Positions 56,212 through 64,000 of a stretch of DNA of 64,000 nt are shown in pieces. A program made the position numbers and the translations under genes. Origin of the DNA: Palleronia sp. THAF1 (GTDB taxonomy: Bacteria; Pseudomonadota; Alphaproteobacteria; Rhodobacterales; Rhodobacteraceae); contig NZ_CP045420.1 in the NCBI RefSeq assembly GCF_009363795.1, positions 1 to 64,000 of the forward strand, in the 5' to 3' direction. The notes beneath the pieces were generated by a model. It was not told the origin of the DNA and did no database searches. It saw only the letters and a program-made list of their open reading frames with translations. The stretch's first letter is position 1. Each line of letters starts with the position of its first letter.

Positions 56212-57435
56212 CTAGTTTTCCCCGTTTTCGCCGGAATCGTCGCGGTTGCGCTCCAGCCGCACTTCCGTGCCGTCGACGGCGGCTGCGATTTCCGACGTCA
56301 GCACTAGCGCATCAGAGGACAGGTCTGCCGCTTCGACGACGACGCTGTCGTCCTGCCGGGTCAAGACAGTCACCTCGTGGCCGACCAAGGCTCCGTCGCG
56401 GACTTCCCAGATGCGGTTATCGCCTTTCAACGCCTGTGCCGGAAGCCGCAGCGCGGTGCGGCGCGATACGTCGATGGGCAACTCCAATTCGACCAGTTCG
56501 CCCACGCGCAAGGGACGGCCGTCGCGCTCCATGCTGAACGGGTCGGGCACCTGCACCAGCAACGGCACGGTGCGGGTATTCTCCGAGATTTCGGGGCCGA
56601 TAGCGTCGACCACGCCGATGGCGATCACCGGGCGGTCCGTATCGCCCACCGCCGCCTGCCCGGTGCCGCGCAGAAGAACGCGGCCACCCAGGGCCAGTTC
56701 GGGCGTGCCCAGCAGAGCTATGTCGCGCGGCGTCAGTCCCAGTTCGACCTCAACGGCGGCACGAGCGACCAAGGTGCCCAGCTCCATTCCCGCAGTCGCC
56801 AGATCGCCGACGTCGGCCCCGGCTGCGGTCACCAGCGCATCGAAGGGGGCTTCTATGGTGGCGTCCTCCAACTGGTTCTGCGCATCGATAAGGTCGGCCT
56901 GCGCGCTGGCCAGTTGGGCCTGCTGATTGGCAACGGCGACGATGGCATCTTGCAGAGCGGCTTCTGAGGCGAAGTTGTCGTCTTCCAACTGCGATTGACG
57001 GTCGCGATCCAGTTCGGCTGCCGCAAGGGCGGCTTGCGCCTGCGCAACCTGCGCCTCCGCTCGGCTGACAGAGGCTTCAAGACGCTGCGTTTCAAGTGTG
57101 ATCAGCACGGTGCCGGCGTCGACCATCTGTCCACGCTGAAAGCTGTCGGCGACCGTTTCGATGCGGCCTGCAATCTGCGCCGCGACCGTCACTTCGGCCA
57201 GCGGACGCACGAAGCCCGTTTGCCGGATATACACTCGATCCGCGCGTTCGACTTTGGCGGCGGTGACAAGGGGCGGCGGTGGCGGTTCGGCAGCTTCGGC
57301 CTCTCCCCCAGAGGTCAGGAAAAAGTAGGCCCCGACGCCCGGCCCCAGCACGATCAGGCCAAGGATGCCGAAGATCCACCACGGCCAGCCGCCATCACCT
57401 TCGTGGGTCGCATCGCCGGTAATCTCATCGGCCAT
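56212..57435 (-). CDS. RND efflux periplasmic adaptor subunit
   Basis: 407-residue membrane fusion protein. Cytoplasmic N-tail, one membrane segment at about 19-38 (WWIFGILGLIVLGPGVGAYF), lipoyl-like halves VTVAAQIAGRIETVADSFQR and later IEAPFDALVTAAGADVGD enclosing an alpha-helical hairpin (RAEAQVAQAQAALAAAELDR), then beta-barrel domains. The stop of the fasciclin gene upstream overlaps its start by 11 bases, so the three genes 57425-53071 are one unit. Confidence 0.93.
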   Translation of the reverse strand: MADEITGDATHEGDGGWPWWIFGILGLIVLGPGVGAYFFLTSGGEAEAAEPPPPPLVTAAKVERADRVYIRQTGFVRPLAEVTVAAQIAGRIETVADSFQRGQMVDAGTVLITLETQRLEASVSRAEAQVAQAQAALAAAELDRDRQSQLEDDNFASEAALQDAIVAVANQQAQLASAQADLIDAQNQLEDATIEAPFDALVTAAGADVGDLATAGMELGTLVARAAVEVELGLTPRDIALLGTPELALGGRVLLRGTGQAAVGDTDRPVIAIGVVDAIGPEISENTRTVPLLVQVPDPFSMERDGRPLRVGELVELELPIDVSRRTALRLPAQALKGDNRIWEVRDGALVGHEVTVLTRQDDSVVVEAADLSSDALVLTSEIAAAVDGTEVRLERNRDDSGENGEN

Positions 57436-58546
57436 CGTCAGTTCCTTCCCGAACGATCAGCGCGGCCCCATCGCCCGCGTCGGACACCCGGTCCAACGCT
57501 GCGCTGCGTGTCGCGCCATCAGGCGTGCGGTAGATCAGCCGCCCGGTCAGGGGATCCCCGAGTGTCAGCAAAATCGTTATCGCGCGGCCAAGGTCGGTGC
57601 CGTCGGCAGAGCGGACGGGGCGACCGGGCAGCGTCGCAAGGTTCAGGCTATCGTCGGTCTGCATGTCACTCAGATCGATATCCATCCCGCCGGAAACTGT
57701 ACGCGGCGGCAGCGATATGATCCGGCCCGGCGGTGTTGTGGGCGTCGGGTCCAGCGACGCGCCACGCGGCGGGCCGGGCTGGGCCTCTTCCGCTTCGGGC
57801 GGTGCTTCGATTGCGGCTTCGTCCACCGGGGAGGGGCCGCTGTCTGTTTCCAAGATATCTTCGACCGCGGTGTCGGCGTTTTCGGCGTCAGAGGTCGATT
57901 GAGGGCTGGTTTGCTCAGTGGCCTCCGACGGCTCAGTTCCCGCGACCCTGACCTGATCGTCGTCTATCTGCTCCGCGACCTCGGTCGGGTCTTCAGGGAT
58001 GTCCGGCGTGTCCGGGCGCTCTTCCACCGCCGGTGTCGCCTCGGTGCCGTCCGTTCCCTGTGCCAGCAGCGCGTCCAGATCGTCGGGCCGAAGGACGGCG
58101 TCGATGCCGTGGATGGTGGCCAGCCCGCCATCAAGGTTCGGCACCACCAGCTGCGCCGTGGTTCCGGAGGGGCCGGTGAACGTGACGCCACCGCCCGCCG
58201 CGACCGTGATCGTCGCGCCGTTCTGGGCGGTCAGCTCGCGGGGCAGGGACGCCGCGTCGAGCGGGCGGCCGGGGATCAGGTGCAACTGGACGACGGCATC
58301 CAAAGCGTCCGGTGCGTCATCAAGGTTCGGGTCGAATGCTGCGACAGCGGCATCGGTCGGGGCCAGGACCATGCCTGCCAGTTCTGCATCGCGGTCCAGA
58401 CCGGCTTGCCGCACCACGTCGGCGAAAGCCGGGAAGCGCGCGTCGAGCGTTTCCATGACACCCTGCGCCGTGGCCGGTGCTGCAAGCGTTATCGCGAACG
58501 AAACGACGGCCAACGCAAGTTTGAAGGATCGGGGCACGATGATCAT
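57425..58546 (-). CDS. Exported fasciclin-domain protein with C-terminal PRC-barrel-like segment
   Basis: 373-residue exported protein. Signal peptide MIIVPRSFKLALAVVSFAIT followed by LAAPATAQ; fasciclin (FAS1) domain at about 29-155 with VMETLDARFPAFADVVRQAG, MVLAPTDAAVAAFDP and IHGIDAVLRP. An acidic, Pro/Ala-rich linker (about 160-290) follows. The last ~75 residues (LATLPGRPVRSADGTDLG ... GRLIYRTPDGATRSAALD) look like a PRC-barrel-type fold. Role unknown: FAS1 domains often serve in adhesion. First gene of the efflux transcript; the ribosome-binding site is weak. Confidence 0.72.
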   Translation of the reverse strand: MIIVPRSFKLALAVVSFAITLAAPATAQGVMETLDARFPAFADVVRQAGLDRDAELAGMVLAPTDAAVAAFDPNLDDAPDALDAVVQLHLIPGRPLDAASLPRELTAQNGATITVAAGGGVTFTGPSGTTAQLVVPNLDGGLATIHGIDAVLRPDDLDALLAQGTDGTEATPAVEERPDTPDIPEDPTEVAEQIDDDQVRVAGTEPSEATEQTSPQSTSDAENADTAVEDILETDSGPSPVDEAAIEAPPEAEEAQPGPPRGASLDPTPTTPPGRIISLPPRTVSGGMDIDLSDMQTDDSLNLATLPGRPVRSADGTDLGRAITILLTLGDPLTGRLIYRTPDGATRSAALDRVSDAGDGAALIVREGTDDGR

Positions 58547-58670
58547 GTTCGGCGAATTAGGACAGTGCCGGACGAAGTCAGCACGCTGCGCGACCCATTC
58601 ACAGCCGTTTGCACTTGAGCCTTGGGCTAAATCGCTTGATGAATGGCAACAATTCTACGCGTGAGGTCCG

Positions 58671-61529
58671 ATGTCGCTGATCCTGATCGTGCTTGTCCCT
58701 TTCCTGGGCGCTTTGCTTCCCGCTTTGATGTCGCGGGCGGGGCGCGGCACCTGTGCGTTGACGACACTGGGCGTCACTCTCACGGCGTTGGTCGGTCTGA
58801 TCAGTCAGGCGCCAACGGTGCTGGGTGGCGAGACGGTGATGGCGCGCGTGGACTGGTTGCCCGATCTGGGGCTGAACCTGTCGCTGATGCTGGATCCGCT
58901 GGGCCTGTTCTTTGCGACGTTGATCCTGGGGATCGGCTGCCTCGTCATCATCTACGCGCGCTACTACCTGTCGCGAAACGACGATATGGGAGAATTCTTC
59001 ACCTACCTGCTGCTGTTTCAAGGCGCGATGGTAGGTATCGTGCTGTCGGACAACGTATTGGTTTTGTTGATCTTCTGGGAGCTGACGTCCCTGTCGTCGT
59101 TCCTGCTGATCGGCTACTGGAAGCACACCGCCGACGGGCGACAGGGCGCGCGGATGGCACTGACCGTGACCGGCATGGGCGGTCTGGCCCTGATCGGCGG
59201 AATGCTTCTGCTGGGCCGCATCGTGGGCAGTTATGATCTGTCGGTCATCCTGGAGAACCGAGAGGCGATCCAGGCCTCGCCGCTCTACGTGCCCGCGCTG
59301 TTGCTGATCCTGCTGGGCTGCTTCACGAAATCCGCGCAGTTCCCGTTCCACTTCTGGCTGCCGCACGCTATGGCCGCACCCACGCCGGTGTCGGCCTATC
59401 TGCACTCTGCCACCATGGTGAAGGCGGGCATCTTTCTTGTCGCGCGATTGTGGCCCGTGCTGTCGGGAACCGAGATTTACTTCTGGCTGGTCGCAGGCGC
59501 GGGCCTGATCACGATGGTGATCGGCGCGGTTGTCGCGGTGTTCAAGGATGACCTGAAGGCGCTGTTGGCGTTTTCCACGATTAGCCACCTTGGCCTGATC
59601 ATGTTCCTTCTGGGGACCGGCACGTCTTTCGGAGCCGTTGCCGCCGTCTTCCACATCTTCAACCACGCGACGTTCAAGGCGGCGCTGTTCATGGTCGCGG
59701 GGATCGTCGATCACGGGGCACATACGCGTGACATCAAGCGGTTGGGCGGATTGCGGGTGTTGATGCCTGTCACTTTCGTGATCGCCGCGGTCGCGTCCCT
59801 GTCGATGGCGGGGATCCCGCTGTTCAACGGCTTCGTCTCGAAAGAGATGATGCTGGAAGAGGCGGCGCATACCCAGATCTTCGATATCTACTATCTGGTC
59901 CTTGGCATAGCGACCTTCGGCGCGCTTTTCTCGGCCGCCTATTCGTTCCGCTTTTTGGGCCACACCTTCCTTGGACCCAAGCGCGACGATTATCCCGACC
60001 ATCCCCATGACCCAAGCGTTGGAATGTGGGGCCCGCCCGCGTTCCTGTGCATCTTCGTTCTGCTGGTCGGTATCCTGCCGTGGGTGGCCGAACCCGGCGT
60101 GTTCTTCGTGTCCGAGGCCGTGCTGGGCAGCGCGGGTGCGATCCCCGAAGACCTGCACCTGAAGCTGTGGCACGGTCTGACGCCAGCGCTTTACGCCTCG
60201 ATCATCGCGGTCGGCGGGGGCCTGCTGCTTGTTTTGCTGTTCACACCGTTCGAGAAGCTGTGGAGCGTCCTGCCGGTGCCTTTCGCCAAGTCGATCTTCG
60301 ACCGGATCATCGCCGCTTTCGTGGCGCTGGCGCGGGGCATCTCTGATCCGCTGCACGACGGCGCGTTCACGCGCTTCGCTGCGATCTTCGCCGTCGCCGT
60401 GCTGGCGCTTGCGGGGCATGGCTGGCTGACCGGGACCGTGGCTCCCGCCGCGCGAGCACCACTTCCCATCGGACCGGTGGCTGCTGCGGGCTGGTTGATG
60501 CTGGTCGCGGCCGCCTTGGGACTGGTCTTCTTCCATCGCAATCGGTTGTTCGCCCTGATTCTGATGGGGATCGTCGGGTTAATGGTGTCGGTGGGCTTCG
60601 CCCTGTTCTCTGCGCCTGACCTTGCGATGACGCAGATCTCTGTCGAGGTCGTGACGATCATCCTGCTGCTTCTGGCGCTGAACTTCCTGCCCAAGGATAC
60701 GCCCGTCGAATCGAGCATGTTCCGCCGTCTACGCGACGGTGGTATCGCGATTATCGGCGGTCTGCTGACGGCTGGGCTGAGCTATCACTTGATGCTGGGT
60801 GATTTCGTCGAGCAGTCGATCAGCCAGTATCATCTGGACAACAGTTACAAGGGCGGCGGTGGCACGAACGTCGTCAACGTGATCCTCGTGGATTTCCGGG
60901 GCTTCGATACCTTCGGAGAGATCATCGTGCTGGGCATTGCCGCCGTGGTCATCTTCGCGCTGACGCAGGCGCTTCTGGGGCAGGTGCGCGGCAAGCTGCT
61001 GCACCGCGCGTCGGACATGCCGCTGGCCGGCGACATGCATCCGCTGATGATGGTGGTACTGACGCGGGTGATGATGCCGGTGGTGCTGGTCGTCGGCGTG
61101 TTTATCTTTCTGCGCGGTCACAACCTGCCGGGCGGTGGCTTCATCGCCGGACTGGTCGTCGCCATCGCGGTGTTGATGCAATACATGGCTTCGGGCTTCT
61201 ACTGGGCCGCCGAACGTCAACGGTATCCCTACCACGGCATTATCGGCGCGGGCGTTCTGGTGGCGGGTCTGACCGGGATCGGCGCGTGGTTCACGGGCCA
61301 TCCGTTCCTGACGTCGTCCTTCACCTACCTGACGATCCCGCCCCTGCATGAGTTCGAGGTCGCCAGCGCCATCGGCTTCGATCTGGGCGTGTTCCTCGCG
61401 GTACTGGGTGCGGTGATGCTGAGCCTAGAAAGCTTCGCCCGCCTTGCCCGACGAAGAGACCAGAAAGACAGCGAGCACGCGATGGACATCGACCCAAGTC
61501 GAGACGAACAGGAAGAGGAGGACAGCTGA
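58671..61529 (+). CDS. mnhA: Na+/H+ antiporter subunit MnhA, fused with an MnhB-like domain
   Basis: 952-residue Mrp-type antiporter subunit, related to NuoL. Antiporter core: FWELTSLSSFLLIGYWKH (key Glu) and WLPHAMAAPTPVSAYLHSAT with MVKAGIFLVARL (key Lys). The C-terminal ~150 residues, with MPVVLVVGVFIFLRGHNLPG and GGFIAGLVVAIAVLMQYMA, are the MnhB domain, so A and B are one chain, as in other alphaproteobacterial Mrp/Pha systems. The upstream 124 bases are likely the operon promoter. TGATG coupling to mnhC. Confidence 0.94.
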   Translation: MSLILIVLVPFLGALLPALMSRAGRGTCALTTLGVTLTALVGLISQAPTVLGGETVMARVDWLPDLGLNLSLMLDPLGLFFATLILGIGCLVIIYARYYLSRNDDMGEFFTYLLLFQGAMVGIVLSDNVLVLLIFWELTSLSSFLLIGYWKHTADGRQGARMALTVTGMGGLALIGGMLLLGRIVGSYDLSVILENREAIQASPLYVPALLLILLGCFTKSAQFPFHFWLPHAMAAPTPVSAYLHSATMVKAGIFLVARLWPVLSGTEIYFWLVAGAGLITMVIGAVVAVFKDDLKALLAFSTISHLGLIMFLLGTGTSFGAVAAVFHIFNHATFKAALFMVAGIVDHGAHTRDIKRLGGLRVLMPVTFVIAAVASLSMAGIPLFNGFVSKEMMLEEAAHTQIFDIYYLVLGIATFGALFSAAYSFRFLGHTFLGPKRDDYPDHPHDPSVGMWGPPAFLCIFVLLVGILPWVAEPGVFFVSEAVLGSAGAIPEDLHLKLWHGLTPALYASIIAVGGGLLLVLLFTPFEKLWSVLPVPFAKSIFDRIIAAFVALARGISDPLHDGAFTRFAAIFAVAVLALAGHGWLTGTVAPAARAPLPIGPVAAAGWLMLVAAALGLVFFHRNRLFALILMGIVGLMVSVGFALFSAPDLAMTQISVEVVTIILLLLALNFLPKDTPVESSMFRRLRDGGIAIIGGLLTAGLSYHLMLGDFVEQSISQYHLDNSYKGGGGTNVVNVILVDFRGFDTFGEIIVLGIAAVVIFALTQALLGQVRGKLLHRASDMPLAGDMHPLMMVVLTRVMMPVVLVVGVFIFLRGHNLPGGGFIAGLVVAIAVLMQYMASGFYWAAERQRYPYHGIIGAGVLVAGLTGIGAWFTGHPFLTSSFTYLTIPPLHEFEVASAIGFDLGVFLAVLGAVMLSLESFARLARRRDQKDSEHAMDIDPSRDEQEEEDS

Positions 61530-61876
61530 TGGAACTGCTCGTCGCGTCCGCCATCGGGGTCCTGACCACATCGGGCCTGTATCTGACCATGCGCCTGCGC
61601 ACCTTCCCGGTGATCCTTGGCATCTCTTTGCTGACCTACGCGGTGAACGTGTTTCTGTTCGCCAGCGGACGGTTGGTGTTGAACCAGCCGCCGATCCTGC
61701 AGGACGGCGTGACGCAATACACCGACCCGCTGCCACAGGCGCTGGTTCTGACGGCCATCGTGATTTCCTTTGGGATGACCGCTGTTCTGGTGGTCGTGGC
61801 GATGGGCGCCTATTTGCATGCAGAGGATGACCACGTGAACTCCCCAGCCGACCCGGACCGGGAGCCTGCGGAATGA
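61529..61876 (+). CDS. mnhC: Na+/H+ antiporter subunit MnhC
   Basis: 115-residue NuoK-like subunit with three membrane segments (ELLVASAIGVLTTSGLYLT, LGISLLTYAVNVFLF and ALVLTAIVISFGMTAVLVVV). Charged C-tail. ATG shares a base with the mnhA stop; its own stop overlaps mnhD by four bases. Confidence 0.95.
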   Translation: MELLVASAIGVLTTSGLYLTMRLRTFPVILGISLLTYAVNVFLFASGRLVLNQPPILQDGVTQYTDPLPQALVLTAIVISFGMTAVLVVVAMGAYLHAEDDHVNSPADPDREPAE

Positions 61877-63459
61877 GCCATTGGATCGTTATGCCCGTGC
61901 TGCTGCCCGGTCTTCTGGCGGCATTGATCGTTCTGGCCGCGCGGCATCATATCGTCGTGCAGCGTACCCTGTCGCTGGCCGGAACGGTGACGCTTCTTTT
62001 CATCGCCGCCGGGCTGGCGTGGGATGCCTCGGACGGATCGGTCGGCGTCTACCTTCTGGGCGATTGGCAGGCCCCCTTCGGCATCGTTCTCGTGGCCGAC
62101 CGGCTGTCCACCTACATGGTGCTGCTGGCCGCGATCCTTGCCACGCTGGTTCTTTTGCACGCCATCGGCGGCGACTGGGACCAGCGCGGACGGCATTTCC
62201 ACGCGCTTTACCAGTTCCAGCTGATGGGGATCATGGGGGCGTTCCTGACCGGAGACGTGTTCAACCTATTCGTCTTCTTCGAGATCCTGCTGATTGCGTC
62301 CTACGGCCTGGTCATCCACTCCGGCGGGCGCGTTCGGTTGCGGGCGGGCGTGCAGTACGTGCTGTATAACCTGCTCGGCTCGACGCTTTTCCTTTTCGCG
62401 CTGGGCACGATCTACGCGGAGACCGGAACGCTGAACATGGCGGACCTTGCAGGGCGCGTCGCGGCCATCGACGCCGACGGAAGTGCGGCGATCCGCGTCG
62501 CTTCTGTCCTGCTGCTGCTGGTCTTCGCGGTGAAGGCCGCGCTTGTGCCCCTGCACTTCTGGCTGCCGTCGGCCTATGCAAACGCGCCCGGCCCCGTGGC
62601 GGCCCTGTTCGCGATCATGACGAAAGTGGGCGCCTACGCGATCATCCGAGTCTACACCCTGATCTTCCCGTCCGATCTTGCACTGACCGAAGGATTGCAC
62701 AGCACGTGGCTGCTGCCGCTGGCGATCCTGTCGCTGGCCATCGGCATGATCGGCGTGCTGGCCGCGCGCAGGTTGGATCGGTTGGTGGCGTTCTCTGTCA
62801 TCGGGTCGATGGGCATGGTGATGATCGCCATCGCCTTGATGACGGCGGACGGTATCACGGCAGCGCTATATTATATCGCGCATTCCACCTTCGCGACGGC
62901 GGCGCTGTTCCTGCTGGTCGACGTGTTCGAGAACCGCCGCGGCGACGAAGGCGCGCGGATCGAGGCGGCGCGTCCCATCGCAGGCTCGGCCTATATCGCA
63001 GGGCTATTCTTCTTGGCCGCGATCGCGATGACCGGCCTGCCGCCACTGTCTGGCTTCGTCGGCAAGCTGCTGATCCTGGATGCCAGTTACGAGTCACCGC
63101 TGGTTGTCTGGGTCTGGGCAACGGTGCTGGCCACTTCGCTCATCGCCGTCGTCGGTTTTGCCCGCGCGGGATCGACAATCTTCTGGAAATCTTCCGAGGT
63201 CGAGATGACGACCGAGGACGAGTCCGAAGCCAAGAAAGCCGCGGCCGAAATCCACGAAGATGTCGGCCCACCACCTATACTGCCGGTCATCGCGACGGGC
63301 AGCTTCGTGGCCCTGCTGGCCGCGATGACGGTCTTCGCAGGCCCGATGACCGACTATCTGCGCGCGACCACCGCGCAGCTGATGTCGCCCCAGCCCTATA
63401 TCTCGACCGTGCTGGGCACGCCCGGCAAAGAGATCAAGACGGAAGAGGAGGCGCACTGA
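61873..63459 (+). CDS. mnhD: Na+/H+ antiporter subunit MnhD
   Basis: 528-residue NuoM/N-like antiporter subunit with about 14 membrane segments. Conserved GDVFNLFVFFEILLIASYGL (Glu in the membrane) and LVPLHFWLPSAYANAPGPVA followed by IMTKVGAYAIIRVY (Lys), plus LPPLSGFVGKLLIL. An acidic cytoplasmic loop (VEMTTEDESEAKKAAAEI) precedes the last segment. ATGA overlap with mnhC, and TGATG-type overlap with mnhE. Confidence 0.95.
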   Translation: MSHWIVMPVLLPGLLAALIVLAARHHIVVQRTLSLAGTVTLLFIAAGLAWDASDGSVGVYLLGDWQAPFGIVLVADRLSTYMVLLAAILATLVLLHAIGGDWDQRGRHFHALYQFQLMGIMGAFLTGDVFNLFVFFEILLIASYGLVIHSGGRVRLRAGVQYVLYNLLGSTLFLFALGTIYAETGTLNMADLAGRVAAIDADGSAAIRVASVLLLLVFAVKAALVPLHFWLPSAYANAPGPVAALFAIMTKVGAYAIIRVYTLIFPSDLALTEGLHSTWLLPLAILSLAIGMIGVLAARRLDRLVAFSVIGSMGMVMIAIALMTADGITAALYYIAHSTFATAALFLLVDVFENRRGDEGARIEAARPIAGSAYIAGLFFLAAIAMTGLPPLSGFVGKLLILDASYESPLVVWVWATVLATSLIAVVGFARAGSTIFWKSSEVEMTTEDESEAKKAAAEIHEDVGPPPILPVIATGSFVALLAAMTVFAGPMTDYLRATTAQLMSPQPYISTVLGTPGKEIKTEEEAH

Positions 63460-63962
63460 TGATCAAACGTCTGTTCCTTGCCGTCTTCCCGCACCCGATG
63501 CTGACGCTGATTCTCGTACTGGTCTACGTGCTGTTGACCAACAGTTTCGGCATCAATTCCTGGGTCATGGGGTTGGTTCTGGGGGTCGTGGTGCCAATTG
63601 CGACGCATGCCTATTGGCCCGACCGCCCGCGCACGCCAAAGCCATTCAAGCTTCTGGCCTACATGATCCTCGTGATCTGGGATATCCTTGTTGCCAACGT
63701 GAAGGTCGCCTTCATCGTCCTGTTCCGGTCGAACGCCAACATGCGCTCGCACTGGGTCGTCGTTCCGCTGGACCTGAAGTCTCCCGAGGCGATTACCCTT
63801 CTGGCCGGGACGATCACGCTGACGCCGGGCACGGTCTCGGCCGACCTGTCGGACACCGGGCGCTGCCTTCTGGTGCACGCGCTGGACACCGCAGACCCCG
63901 AGCAAGAGGCGAAGGACATCAAGCATCGCTACGAACGGCGCCTGAAGGAGATCTTCGAATGA
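63459..63962 (+). CDS. mnhE: Na+/H+ antiporter subunit MnhE
   Basis: 167-residue small subunit: two to three N-terminal membrane segments (LTLILVLVYVLLTNSFGI, MGLVLGVVVPIATHAYW), then a cytoplasmic part with SPEAITLLAGTITLTPGTVS and EQEAKDIKHRYERRLKEIF, typical of MnhE. Its stop overlaps the next start (ATGA). Position after mnhD fits the Mrp operon order. Confidence 0.95.
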   Translation: MIKRLFLAVFPHPMLTLILVLVYVLLTNSFGINSWVMGLVLGVVVPIATHAYWPDRPRTPKPFKLLAYMILVIWDILVANVKVAFIVLFRSNANMRSHWVVVPLDLKSPEAITLLAGTITLTPGTVSADLSDTGRCLLVHALDTADPEQEAKDIKHRYERRLKEIFE

Positions 63963-64000
63963 TGGATACAGCACTGGCCGTCGCGTTCGTTGCCGTAAGC
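63959..64000 (+). CDS. mnhF: Na+/H+ antiporter subunit MnhF, 5' part only
   Basis: Only the first 14 codons are in the window (MMDTALAVAFVAVS), a hydrophobic start matching MnhF, expected as the next gene in the Mrp order. Overlaps the mnhE stop by four bases (ATGA); an ATG three bases later is also possible. The assignment rests mainly on operon order. Confidence 0.7.
   Translation, partial: MMDTALAVAFVAVS

Overview
The window looks like ordinary chromosomal DNA from a marine-type alphaproteobacterium of the order Rhodobacterales (Roseobacter/Rhodobacteraceae group). Reasons: high G+C (about 60-65 % in the stretches I hand-counted); a dnaA-dnaN-recF-gyrB origin block; a hemD / mitofilin-like / HemY-like block next to tsaD; a secA locus flanked by parvulin, argJ and mutT; a fused MnhA-MnhB antiporter subunit; and an lptA-lptB-hpf-ptsN cluster with no rpoN. 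The sequence begins exactly at the dnaA start codon, so the replicon was probably rotated to dnaA and any origin upstream of it is not visible here.

Layout. 1-7422: replication and topology genes (dnaA, dnaN, recF, gyrB), interrupted by a flavin-type stress oxidoreductase and a LysE exporter. 7550-15540: peroxiredoxin, an FAD-dependent ferredoxin-reductase-like enzyme, rsmD, an MFS exporter, map, sfsA, and a translationally coupled run (CinA-like, GNAT, AhpD-like, OmpA-like). 15541-22411: a LysR regulator, two conserved proteins behind ilvD, two tandem CPBP membrane proteases and accD. 22411-28233: folC, tsaD and hemD-Mic60-HemY. 28278-29076: tRNA-Thr(CGT) followed by a low-G+C YrbL-like kinase gene. 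29073-34400: mutT-argJ-parvulin divergent from secA. 34413-40657: a substrate-binding/OmpA fusion, radC, dnaJ, dnaK, and alkB divergent from dnaK. 40654-49213: a surface-glycan-like locus (SH3 protein, ABC-2 permease, CysQ, GalU, two paralogous GT2 enzymes, a GT14-like enzyme and a two-domain sulfotransferase). 49227-53059: ptsN, hpf, lptB, lptA, lptC and rnd. 53071-58546: an RND efflux pair plus a fasciclin-domain protein. 58671-64000: a Mrp/Mnh Na+/H+ antiporter operon running off the right edge.

How the parts work together. Most blocks are housekeeping: replication, export of lipopolysaccharide, protein folding, protein export, haem and fatty-acid precursor synthesis, and ion homeostasis. 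The most system-like stretch is 41.3-49.2 kb. There an export permease, an activated-sugar enzyme, three glycosyltransferases, a sulfotransferase and the phosphatase that would recycle the sulfotransferase by-product PAP sit together. I read it, as inference, as a sulfated surface glycan or glycoconjugate locus. I see no rRNA operon, CRISPR array, prophage, insertion sequence or obvious defence system, and no gene-free stretch longer than 300 bases (the longest is 50310-50529).
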